Positions 24,254 to 31,043 of a DNA stretch of 40,154 nucleotides are shown piece by piece. The notes under the pieces are model-generated. The model made no database searches and had not been told where the DNA came from. It worked only from the letters and a program-made list of their open reading frames with translations. The position numbers were made by a program, and so were the translations under genes. The stretch is from Clostridium grantii DSM 8605. GTDB taxonomy: Bacteria; Bacillota; Clostridia; Clostridiales; Clostridiaceae. Within the stretch, counting starts at the first letter, position 1. Each line of letters opens with the position of its first letter. Where the stretch lies: contig NZ_FQXM01000033.1 of assembly GCF_900129965.1 (NCBI RefSeq), positions 1-40,154 on the forward strand, in the 5' to 3' direction.

Positions 24254-25633
24254 TTAGATATATAGGTCTCTTTCCCCTTGTTTTAATTTTTCTAAATTAT
24301 CTTTTACAAGATTTCTTATATCTTCTCTTTGTATTTTTTCAACTTCTTTTTTTATCATTGTTTCTGCTTTGTTATAAATCTCATCATCACCATAATCTAA
24401 AGCAAATTCCATTAAAGTCATAAGAGCATTAGGGTGACAAACATTCTGGATTTGACCTGATTTTGCTAAACTCATAAATCTGTCACCTGTTCTACCTTTT
24501 CTATAACAAGCTGTACAATAACTAGGTACATGTCCATCATCTATCAATTCTTTTAATATATCTAAAGGAGTTCTTTCATCAGAAACTATAAATTGGTCTA
24601 CTTTTTTAACCATCATTTCTTGTTCTTTGTATCCACCAACACCTGTACAAGAACCAGCACTTATTTGAGAAACACCATGCTGCAATAATTCTTTTCTGAT
24701 TTCAGCTGTTTCTCTCGTTGAAAGAATTATTCCAACATAAGGAACTGCGAGCCTAATAATTGTAACTATTTTCTTAAACATTTCGTCATCTATTATATGA
24801 GGGAACATATCTAAATCCATTCCTTCAGCCTTTTTTAATCTAGGAACTGAAATAGTATGGAATCCAACACCATGCTCTTTTTCCAAATGAGCATTATGCA
24901 TCATAAGTGCCATAACCTCAAACTTAGCTTCTGCCAAACCAAATAAAACTCCCCCACCTACATCATCTATTCCCGCTTCCATAGCTCTATCAAAAGCAGT
25001 CAAATGATATTCATAGTTTCCTTTTATTGATTTAGGATGTTGCTCCTCATACGTAGGTTTATGATAAGTTTCTTGGAATAAAATATATGTTCCAATCTTA
25101 GCTTCTTTTAACTTTTTATAATTTTCAACCGTTGTAGCCGCAATATTAACATTTATTCTTCTGATTACACCATTTTCATTTTCAGTAGAGTACACCGCAT
25201 CTATAGCATCTAAAATATAATCCATATCACAGTTTACTGGATCTTCCCCTGCTTCAAATGCCAATCTTTTATGACCCATTTTTTCCAATAATTTTACTTC
25301 TTCTTGAATTTCTTTTCTTGTTAATCTTCTTCTTGGAAATTCATTTTCTTTTTTATATCCACAATACTTACAGTTATTAACACAATAGTCGCTTACATAA
25401 AGAGGTGCAAACACCACTACTCGATTACCATAAATACTTCTTTTAATTTCACCTGCTATATTAAACATTTCTTTTGTTTGTTCTTTATCTGTTATTTGAA
25501 GAAGTATTGAAACTTCCTCATTAGATAAACCTTTTCTTTCTTTTGCTTTATTTAATACTCTTTGTACATCTTCTTTAGTAGCACTTTTTGCTTTTTCTAG
25601 TAGTTCCTCAATATAATTATGATCTATAAACAT
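24254..25633 (-). CDS. hydG: [FeFe]-hydrogenase maturation radical SAM enzyme HydG (tyrosine lyase)
   Basis: HydG cleaves tyrosine to yield the CO and CN ligands of the hydrogenase H-cluster. About 459 residues from the ATG at 25631-25633, which follows a GGAGGAGG site. The radical SAM cluster motif C-x3-C-x2-C is in DYCVNNCKYCGYKK. The second, HydG-specific cluster motif is C-x2-C...C in YCTACYRKGRTGDRF...NVCHPNAL near the C-terminus, so this is HydG and not the related ThiH. The ribosome-binding site is encoded within the last codons of hydE, two bases before the ATG, indicating coupling. hydF and the hydrogenase itself are not in the window. Confidence 0.96.
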   Translation of the reverse strand: MFIDHNYIEELLEKAKSATKEDVQRVLNKAKERKGLSNEEVSILLQITDKEQTKEMFNIAGEIKRSIYGNRVVVFAPLYVSDYCVNNCKYCGYKKENEFPRRRLTRKEIQEEVKLLEKMGHKRLAFEAGEDPVNCDMDYILDAIDAVYSTENENGVIRRINVNIAATTVENYKKLKEAKIGTYILFQETYHKPTYEEQHPKSIKGNYEYHLTAFDRAMEAGIDDVGGGVLFGLAEAKFEVMALMMHNAHLEKEHGVGFHTISVPRLKKAEGMDLDMFPHIIDDEMFKKIVTIIRLAVPYVGIILSTRETAEIRKELLQHGVSQISAGSCTGVGGYKEQEMMVKKVDQFIVSDERTPLDILKELIDDGHVPSYCTACYRKGRTGDRFMSLAKSGQIQNVCHPNALMTLMEFALDYGDDEIYNKAETMIKKEVEKIQREDIRNLVKDNLEKLKQGERDLYI

Positions 25634-25635
25634 GT

Positions 25636-26691
25636 TTATTTCCTCCTCCAATTTATATTATCTCCTCTTGACATATCAACAGAAAAACCTGCACCCTTTA
25701 TTCTTCCTTCAATACAATTTCTACAATGCGCCGCTTCATCTCCGGTACATATCTTACCATCGTATAAAGCATATTTTTCCCTCACACTTGTAGGCGAAAG
25801 ATTGGGCATTACAACATTAGCTCCAACCTTTAATGCTTTTTCTCTTCCTTTTGTATCAAGCGATCCTAATGCTGTTGTTGACGGCAATAATACATTAGGT
25901 AACATCAATCTAATTATAGATAACAATACTAGAGTTTTCTCCAATGTACCATTTTCCTCGTTATTAAGAGGTGTGTCTTTTTGAGATATAAAAGGCCCAA
26001 TTCCTATCATATGAGGTTTTAGTTCTTTTAAGAATATCAAATCTTCCACAAAATCCTCATTGCTTTGTCCAGGCAAGCCCACCATAAATCCAGCTCCTAC
26101 CTGATAACCAATTTCCTTTAAATCTTTAAGGCATCTCATTCTATTCTCAAAGGACATGTTGGGATGAAGTTTCTCATACAATTCTTTTGAAGCCGTTTCA
26201 TGTCTTAATAAATATCTATCAGCCCCAGCTTCATAAAATTTCTTATATGAATCATAACTTTTTTCTCCTATTGACAAAGTTATTGCAGTATCCTTGAACC
26301 TACTTTTAATAGTTTTTATAATTTCTATAATTTTATCATCATCAAAATAAGGATCTTCCCCTCCTTGCAATACAAAAGTTTTGTATCCAAGTCTATCTCC
26401 TTCAATACAACATTCCATTATTTCATCAAGGGTTAATCTATATCTATCTGCATTTATATTTGCTGCTCTTATACCACAGTACATACAATTCTTTTGACAA
26501 TAATTAGTGAACTCAATAAGTCCCCTCATAAAAACTGTATCTCCATAGTACTTTGATTTTATTTCTAAGGATTTTTCAGCTAAATATTTTTCTTCTTCCT
26601 CAGTTATATCATTTAATAATATTAATAATTCTTCTTTAGATAAGCTATTTTCATTATACAGTTTATCAATTAGTTGCTTAATCAAACTCAT
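25636..26691 (-). CDS. hydE: [FeFe]-hydrogenase maturation radical SAM enzyme HydE
   Basis: The partner maturase of HydG, thought to act on the iron-cysteine complex that becomes the H-cluster diiron unit. 351 residues, ATG with GGAGG six bases upstream. Radical SAM cysteines at 65, 69 and 72 in NYCQKNCMYCGIR; LQGGEDPYF and LRHETASKELYEKLHP follow. A C-terminal extra cysteine set (CTGDEAAHCRNC) matches the optional auxiliary cluster of some HydE proteins. It is the first gene of hydE-hydG. A promoter-terminator unit lies in the 450 bp before it and may be its leader. Confidence 0.95.
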   Translation of the reverse strand: MSLIKQLIDKLYNENSLSKEELLILLNDITEEEEKYLAEKSLEIKSKYYGDTVFMRGLIEFTNYCQKNCMYCGIRAANINADRYRLTLDEIMECCIEGDRLGYKTFVLQGGEDPYFDDDKIIEIIKTIKSRFKDTAITLSIGEKSYDSYKKFYEAGADRYLLRHETASKELYEKLHPNMSFENRMRCLKDLKEIGYQVGAGFMVGLPGQSNEDFVEDLIFLKELKPHMIGIGPFISQKDTPLNNEENGTLEKTLVLLSIIRLMLPNVLLPSTTALGSLDTKGREKALKVGANVVMPNLSPTSVREKYALYDGKICTGDEAAHCRNCIEGRIKGAGFSVDMSRGDNINWRRK

Positions 26692-26833
26692 TTTTCCTCC
26701 TAGTTTAGTATAGAAAGTATTAAAGGTATCTCAGTTCAACTATTAATTTATACGTGTCCAAGGCTCCTAGAAACATGGAGATTTTGTACAAGTATAATTT
26801 AGTTTCACAGTGGAATCCCTATATAATCACAAA

Positions 26834-27016
26834 ACAAAAAAACTTTCCTTCAGGAAAGTTAGAATTAACACAAAAATATATACCAATCTTAAAACAGAGA
26901 AGTATTATCAAATTTGTATATCTAATTTCCTTTCAGATTAGAAACATCTTTTCTGTTAGGTCATTATTTGTATGAACAAACAACAAAACTATATAGTCTT
27001 AAAGTTTGAACCTTAT
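26834..27016 (-). ncRNA. Probable untranslated RNA or attenuated leader upstream of hydEG
   Basis: On the minus strand a near-consensus promoter (TTGACA, N17, TAGAAT) would start RNA near 27016. A strong terminator (8-bp stem AACTTTCC-TGAA-GGAAAGTT plus seven T) ends it near 26834. The roughly 183 nt contain no ORF with a ribosome-binding site; the ATGs present are closed within a few codons. The middle can fold as an unbranched rod: hairpin TCTAAT/ATTAGA at the tip, then AACAGAAAAG with CTTCTCTGTT (9 of 10 pairs), ACC with GGT, and ATACAAA with TTTGTGT. It could be a stand-alone small RNA (the rod and length recall 6S RNA) or a hydEG leader with terminator control. I cannot tell which. Confidence 0.55.
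26841..26860 (-). terminator. Terminator of the untranslated RNA / possible hydEG attenuator
   Basis: Perfect 8-bp stem with a 4-nt loop, followed by a T-run on the minus strand; 150 bp upstream of the hydE start. Confidence 0.8.
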
Positions 27017-27022
27017 GTTAAA

Positions 27023-27051
27023 ATTCTATCAATTTATAAAGCTTGTGTCAA
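27023..27051 (-). promoter_or_regulatory. Promoter of the untranslated RNA
   Basis: Minus strand TTGACA (27046-27051), 17-bp spacer, TAGAAT (27023-27028). It lies about 54 bp beyond the rubrerythrin terminator. Confidence 0.75.
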
Positions 27052-27104
27052 GTGGAAACAATTACTTCACAATATTTCTCAATGCTGTATCTATATTATT
27101 TTAC

Positions 27105-27136
27105 AAAAAGCTCTTCTCACTAGAGAAGAGCTTTTT
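27105..27136 (-). terminator. Terminator of the rubrerythrin gene
   Basis: A 14-bp perfect stem (arms 27105-27118 and 27123-27136, loop ACTA) with A/T ends, five bases after the stop codon. Confidence 0.92.
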
Positions 27137-27141
27137 ATTTC

Positions 27142-27687
27142 TTATTCAAAATATCTATTTAATAATCCTTTAAAAGCTGAACCATGTCTAGCTTCATCTT
27201 TGCACATTTCATGTACTGTATCATGAATAGCATCATAATTTAATTGCTTAGCAAGAGTAGCTAATTCTTTTTTACCAGCACAAGCTCCATGCTCAGCATC
27301 TACTCTCATTTCTAAATTCTTTTTAGTACTGTCAGTAACAACTTCACCTAATAATTCAGCAAATTTTGCTGCATGATCTGCTTCTTCAAAAGCTATTCGC
27401 TTATAAGCTTCAGCTATTTCTGGGAATCCTTCTCTATCTGCTTGTCTGCTCATAGCTAAGTACATACCCACTTCAGTACATTCTCCTAAAAAGTTTTGTT
27501 GTAATCCTTCAACAACTCTAGGATCTACATCTTTAGCAACTCCAATTCTGTGCTCATCTGCCCAAGTTAACTCTTCATCAGATTTCTCTATAAATTTTTC
27601 TCTTGGAGCATTACATTGAGGACATTTTTCTGGTGCTTCTTCCCCTTCATAAACATAACCACAAATTGTACAAATAAACTTTTTCAT
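27142..27687 (-). CDS. Reverse rubrerythrin (N-terminal rubredoxin domain)
   Basis: An NADH-dependent peroxide (and oxygen) scavenging protein of anaerobes, fed by electron carriers. 181 residues from the ATG at 27685-27687, with AGGAGG eight bases upstream; the longer frame starts with a TTG closer to that site. The rubredoxin domain is at the N-terminus (Cys6, 9, 22, 25) and the diiron four-helix domain follows, with ECTEVGMYLAMSRQADREG, FEEADHAAKFAELLGE and CKDEARHGSAFKGLLNRYF. This order is the reverse of classical rubrerythrin, as in the C. acetobutylicum oxygen-stress protein. A PerR-like box lies upstream and a strong terminator downstream: a monocistronic stress gene. Confidence 0.95.
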   Translation of the reverse strand: MKKFICTICGYVYEGEEAPEKCPQCNAPREKFIEKSDEELTWADEHRIGVAKDVDPRVVEGLQQNFLGECTEVGMYLAMSRQADREGFPEIAEAYKRIAFEEADHAAKFAELLGEVVTDSTKKNLEMRVDAEHGACAGKKELATLAKQLNYDAIHDTVHEMCKDEARHGSAFKGLLNRYFE

Positions 27688-27734
27688 ATTCAATTCCTCC
27701 TAAAAATTATATAATTGATATTTGTTTTTTATTA

Positions 27735-27745
27735 ATAATAATTAT
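27735..27745. promoter_or_regulatory. PerR-like operator
   Basis: The palindrome ATAAT-N-ATTAT matches the core of the PerR box and lies about 15-25 bp downstream of the -10, where it would block transcription. PerR control of reverse rubrerythrin is established in C. acetobutylicum; here it is inferred. Confidence 0.65.
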
Positions 27746-27759
27746 CGACCACATTTATA

Positions 27760-27788
27760 AATATACCTTACTTTTAGCAAAATATCAA
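27760..27788 (-). promoter_or_regulatory. Promoter of the rubrerythrin gene
   Basis: Minus strand TTGATA (27783-27788), 17-bp spacer, TATATT (27760-27765). Confidence 0.6.
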
Positions 27789-27896
27789 TTCAAATTTGAC
27801 CTTTAACCGTCATTTATATTGAATTAGCTCTCATTTACTAGAATTATATCTTAAATACTTTCTTTTACTATGATTTTAATTTTTAATTTCCATTTT

Positions 27897-28412
27897 CTAA
27901 TAAATAATTTCAACTACTTTTCCTACGGATAGACTCTCTGGAACATTAATAATTCTTTGATTACTAGACCCTTTAAATTTAAGTTTATTGTCTGCTTTAG
28001 TCTTAATAAATTTACCATCAATTAGCACATCTATATTGGTTAATAAATCTTTCCATCCACATCTTTTTTCAATATTTTCAAGAATATATTCAAATGTATA
28101 CCCTGTGTAACACCATATATTTTTACCATATTTATTAATGTTTTTAGCTAAATAAGCAAACTCCTCTGGTTGTTCAAAGGGGTCTCCTCCTGAAAATGTT
28201 ACTCCTACTAACATTGGATTAGAATTAATATCTTCTATTAATCTATCCATATCTTTTAATTCTCCGCACTCAAGAGAATGAGTTTCTGGATTAAAACAAG
28301 CTTCACAATTATGCACACATCCTTGAGCAAATAAAACTCTTCTTATTCCAGGACCATTAACCATACTCTCATGTATAATTCCAGCTAACCTAACCATTTT
28401 ATCATTACTCAT
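27897..28412 (-). CDS. nrdG: Anaerobic ribonucleotide reductase activating enzyme NrdG
   Basis: A radical SAM enzyme that installs the glycyl radical on NrdD. 171 residues from the ATG at 28410-28412; the longer frame starts with a GTG that belongs to the GAGGTG ribosome-binding site. The cluster motif is C-x3-C-x2-C at 32-39 (QGCVHNCEACFNP), preceded by NGPGIRRVLFAQG, with GVTFSGGDPFEQPEEF for SAM binding and WCYTGYTFE. It follows nrdD with a hairpin between them, so its level may be set below that of nrdD. Confidence 0.96.
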   Translation of the reverse strand: MSNDKMVRLAGIIHESMVNGPGIRRVLFAQGCVHNCEACFNPETHSLECGELKDMDRLIEDINSNPMLVGVTFSGGDPFEQPEEFAYLAKNINKYGKNIWCYTGYTFEYILENIEKRCGWKDLLTNIDVLIDGKFIKTKADNKLKFKGSSNQRIINVPESLSVGKVVEIIY

Positions 28413-28440
28413 TTCATACACCTCTACTTATATTATAACA

Positions 28441-28469
28441 AAAGACGAAATGAATTACATTCCGCCTTT
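28441..28469 (-). terminator. Hairpin between nrdD and nrdG (partial terminator?)
   Basis: A 12-bp stem with two G-U pairs and a 5-nt loop, followed on the minus strand by TTTTGTTAT. It lies 10 bp after the nrdD stop and 28 bp before nrdG. It may terminate part of the transcripts or stabilise the nrdD mRNA end. Confidence 0.6.
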
Positions 28470-28479
28470 TATTATATTT

Positions 28480-30615
28480 CTATATTATTTTATATGAATT
28501 TTCCTGTTTTCCAGTGTGAGAAATTCTATCCGCTCTCTCTGCCACTTTTCCTGCTCCAAATCTTTCATCCAAAGAAAGATATCCTGTTACTCTTGAAACA
28601 CCTTGAATATTTGTACTTTCACATTTTGGACAAGTATTCTCATGAGCTTCAACACGAGCTCCACACTCTCTACAATACTTCATATGAAAGTTTATACCCA
28701 TGTAACTTATATTAGAATTTTTATATGCATAATCAATAATTGATTTAACAGCTTCTCCTGTAGGATAACCATCCATTTCAATATAAGTTATATGTCCAGC
28801 ATTACAAACAGAATGGAATTTTGATTCTATTTGGATTTTATCTTTTATAGATATTGGGTATCCAACGGGAACATGATAACTATTTGTATAATAATCTTTA
28901 TCTGTAACTCCCTCAACTACACCAAATATACTTCTATCTTGCAATATAAATCTACCAGATAATCCTTCCGCCGGAGTTGCATAACAAGACCAATTTAATC
29001 TATCTTTTTCTTTATATTCATCACAAAAACTTCTAATATATTCTATTATCTTCAAACCTAATTCATAGGTTTCTTCATCCTCTGCATGATTTTTACCTAC
29101 TAATGCTGCTAAAGTCTCAGCAAGACCAATAAATCCAATTGCATATGTTCCTTGCTTTAAAATAGGTTCTATACTATCGTCCTCTTTTAAGTTTTCAGAT
29201 CCTTTCATAAGCCCTTGGCCAGCAATAAAAGGCAAATCTTTAACTTTAAGATTCTTAAGCACATCATATCTATGCAGCAAAGCTTCTCTTGCTAGTTCTA
29301 ATCTATTTTGCAACAACCTGAAAAATTTATCTTTATCATTTTTTGCAAGTAATCCTAGTCTAGGTAAATTTATAGTAGTAGGCGCAATGTTTCCTCTTCC
29401 TTCCGGGCCTGGCTCTCCATTAATATTAGCCATAATGTATGTTCTACATCCCATCGTAGCTGCAACAACACCTTCATTATACATTTTAAGATTAAAATCA
29501 GCATCCAAATTCATAAACATAGGATTCATTCTTTTAGCCGCAACTCTACAAGCAAGTTCATATAAATAATAGTATTTATCTTCTTCTTCTCTATTTACTC
29601 CTTGCTTAACTCTAAATATTATATTCGGGAAAATAGGTTGTTCTTCTTTACCTAAACCTTTTTCATATTCTTCTAGGAAAAGTCTACATACCATAGCAGC
29701 TTCTTCACTTCTTGGAATTCCTATATTAATAGAACTAAAAGGAACTTGACTTCCTGCTCTTGAATGCATTGTATTTAAATTATACACAATACCTTGCATT
29801 GCTTGTCTTACTTCTTTTTCTAATTTTTTTTCTACTATACTATCAAAAACTTCCTTATTTTCATCTGCACTAGTTAATTCAAAAAATTCTTTAACTTCAT
29901 TTTCAATTTCAATTCTTGTCAATTCCACAAAATAAGCCATGTCATTTTCAAAATCTACGTGTGACTGTCCGCCAAACATATCATTTTGAGAACTTTGAAG
30001 TAAAATACAAGATAACTCCGCTGCACTTCCAATTCTTTTCGGTGGTTTTATTGTTCCATAACCAGTATTAAAACCTCTTTTTAATATTTTGCCCGTTTCT
30101 ATGTTCAAACAATTTGTTGTCAAATTGTAGCTATCTAAATCATGATAATAAATATCTCCATTTTCATGTGCTTTTGCTAAGTGTTTAGGCATCATACCCA
30201 AATTGTGCCATTTATTAGATTCACTAGCTATTCTTAAAAGCTTTGAGCTAAAATTATTTCCCACATTAGCATTATCTCTATCTGTCTCAACACCAATTTT
30301 TTCAATTGCACTCATTAAATTTGATTTTAGTTCTCTTATTTTAGTTCTTTCAATTCTATAATTAGAGTAAGTTTCCCCAATTAATTTAAAATCATTTTCC
30401 ATCAAAGTATCTTCAACAATATTTTGAATTTCCTCAACCGTAATTTTTTCTAATAATTTTTCTTCCACTCTTTCAATAACCTTATTGGTTATTTCAACCA
30501 CATATTCATTGTTCAAGTTGTATCCAATTTCATCTGCTGCACCTTTTATAGCATTAATTATTTTGTCCGAATGAAAAGGAACCTCTCTGCCATCACGTTT
30601 CACTACATATAGCAC
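28480..30615 (-). CDS. nrdD: Anaerobic ribonucleoside-triphosphate reductase NrdD
   Basis: Class III glycyl-radical enzyme reducing NTPs to dNTPs without oxygen. 711 residues. The N-terminal ATP-cone (VVKRDGREVPFHSDKIINAIKGA) senses dATP/ATP. The catalytic barrel spans the centre. The C-terminal zinc site is YCRECGARVEAHENTCPKC, and the radical glycine is Gly678 in SRVTGYLS. The start is GTG (30613-30615) behind AAGGGGGAG. An NrdR-like box overlaps the start-site region. All key residues are present; there is no oxygen-dependent NrdAB in the window. Confidence 0.97.
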   Translation of the reverse strand: MLYVVKRDGREVPFHSDKIINAIKGAADEIGYNLNNEYVVEITNKVIERVEEKLLEKITVEEIQNIVEDTLMENDFKLIGETYSNYRIERTKIRELKSNLMSAIEKIGVETDRDNANVGNNFSSKLLRIASESNKWHNLGMMPKHLAKAHENGDIYYHDLDSYNLTTNCLNIETGKILKRGFNTGYGTIKPPKRIGSAAELSCILLQSSQNDMFGGQSHVDFENDMAYFVELTRIEIENEVKEFFELTSADENKEVFDSIVEKKLEKEVRQAMQGIVYNLNTMHSRAGSQVPFSSINIGIPRSEEAAMVCRLFLEEYEKGLGKEEQPIFPNIIFRVKQGVNREEEDKYYYLYELACRVAAKRMNPMFMNLDADFNLKMYNEGVVAATMGCRTYIMANINGEPGPEGRGNIAPTTINLPRLGLLAKNDKDKFFRLLQNRLELAREALLHRYDVLKNLKVKDLPFIAGQGLMKGSENLKEDDSIEPILKQGTYAIGFIGLAETLAALVGKNHAEDEETYELGLKIIEYIRSFCDEYKEKDRLNWSCYATPAEGLSGRFILQDRSIFGVVEGVTDKDYYTNSYHVPVGYPISIKDKIQIESKFHSVCNAGHITYIEMDGYPTGEAVKSIIDYAYKNSNISYMGINFHMKYCRECGARVEAHENTCPKCESTNIQGVSRVTGYLSLDERFGAGKVAERADRISHTGKQENSYKII

Positions 30616-30633
30616 ACATTCTCCCCCTTAACC

Positions 30634-30645
30634 ACAATATATTGT
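30634..30645. promoter_or_regulatory. NrdR-like operator
   Basis: A perfect 12-bp palindrome ACAATATATTGT, matching the NrdR box core, lies eight bases downstream of the -10 of nrdD. NrdR boxes usually occur in pairs about three helical turns apart. A degenerate second copy (ATAAAGATATTTAT, 30666-30679) lies at about the right spacing and overlaps the -35/spacer. Confidence 0.7.
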
Positions 30646-30653
30646 ACTGAGCT

Positions 30654-30682
30654 ATTATACTTTAGATAAAGATATTTATCAA
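30654..30682 (-). promoter_or_regulatory. Promoter of nrdD-nrdG
   Basis: Minus strand TTGATA (30677-30682), 17-bp spacer, TATAAT (30654-30659). Confidence 0.75.
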
Positions 30683-30941
30683 TTAAGGATTTTATTAATT
30701 TTTGTCATTAACTGATATAAGGTTAAATTCTCTGTTATTTTTGAGGTTTTTTAAACCTTTATATAGATTGACATGTAAAAATATATCTCATTATATTCAC
30801 TTCCTTTAATCAGAATATCCCTTTATCATAAAGGTAATAATATAATCACATAACAAAATAATAAAAACAACCTATTAAAATGTGCTTTTTTTATCAATTT
30901 GATTTTTATTTTATGCAAGTTGCTTTTTTAGATTATTCATA
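30683..30941. other. Intergenic region between the nrdD and pyc promoters
   Basis: AT-rich, no ORF. A second plus-strand promoter-like pair TTGACA (30768-30773), N18, TATATT (30792-30797) is followed by a hairpin CCTTTAT-C-ATAAAGG (about 30821-30836) and a T-run near 30885. It may add a distal start for pyc or a short RNA; support is weak. Confidence 0.35.
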
Positions 30942-30970
30942 TTGAAATAGCAATTACCTTACTATATAAT
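30942..30970 (+). promoter_or_regulatory. Promoter of pyc
   Basis: Plus strand TTGAAA (30942-30947), 17-bp spacer, TATAAT (30965-30970). An inverted repeat TGAATTTTTAA...TTAAAAATTTCA (30987-31013) lies in the leader before the ribosome-binding site. Confidence 0.7.
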
Positions 30971-31043
30971 TGTATCAATGGATTTATGAATTTTTAAATT
31001 CTTAAAAATTTCATGTTTTAAAACTAAAAAGGGGTGAATTTAA

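Noticed and set aside
26754..27226. Two plus-strand frames of 73 and 84 codons between hydE and rubrerythrin
   Set aside because: No ribosome-binding sites, no recognisable protein features; they run across two minus-strand terminators and, for the second, into the rubrerythrin gene.
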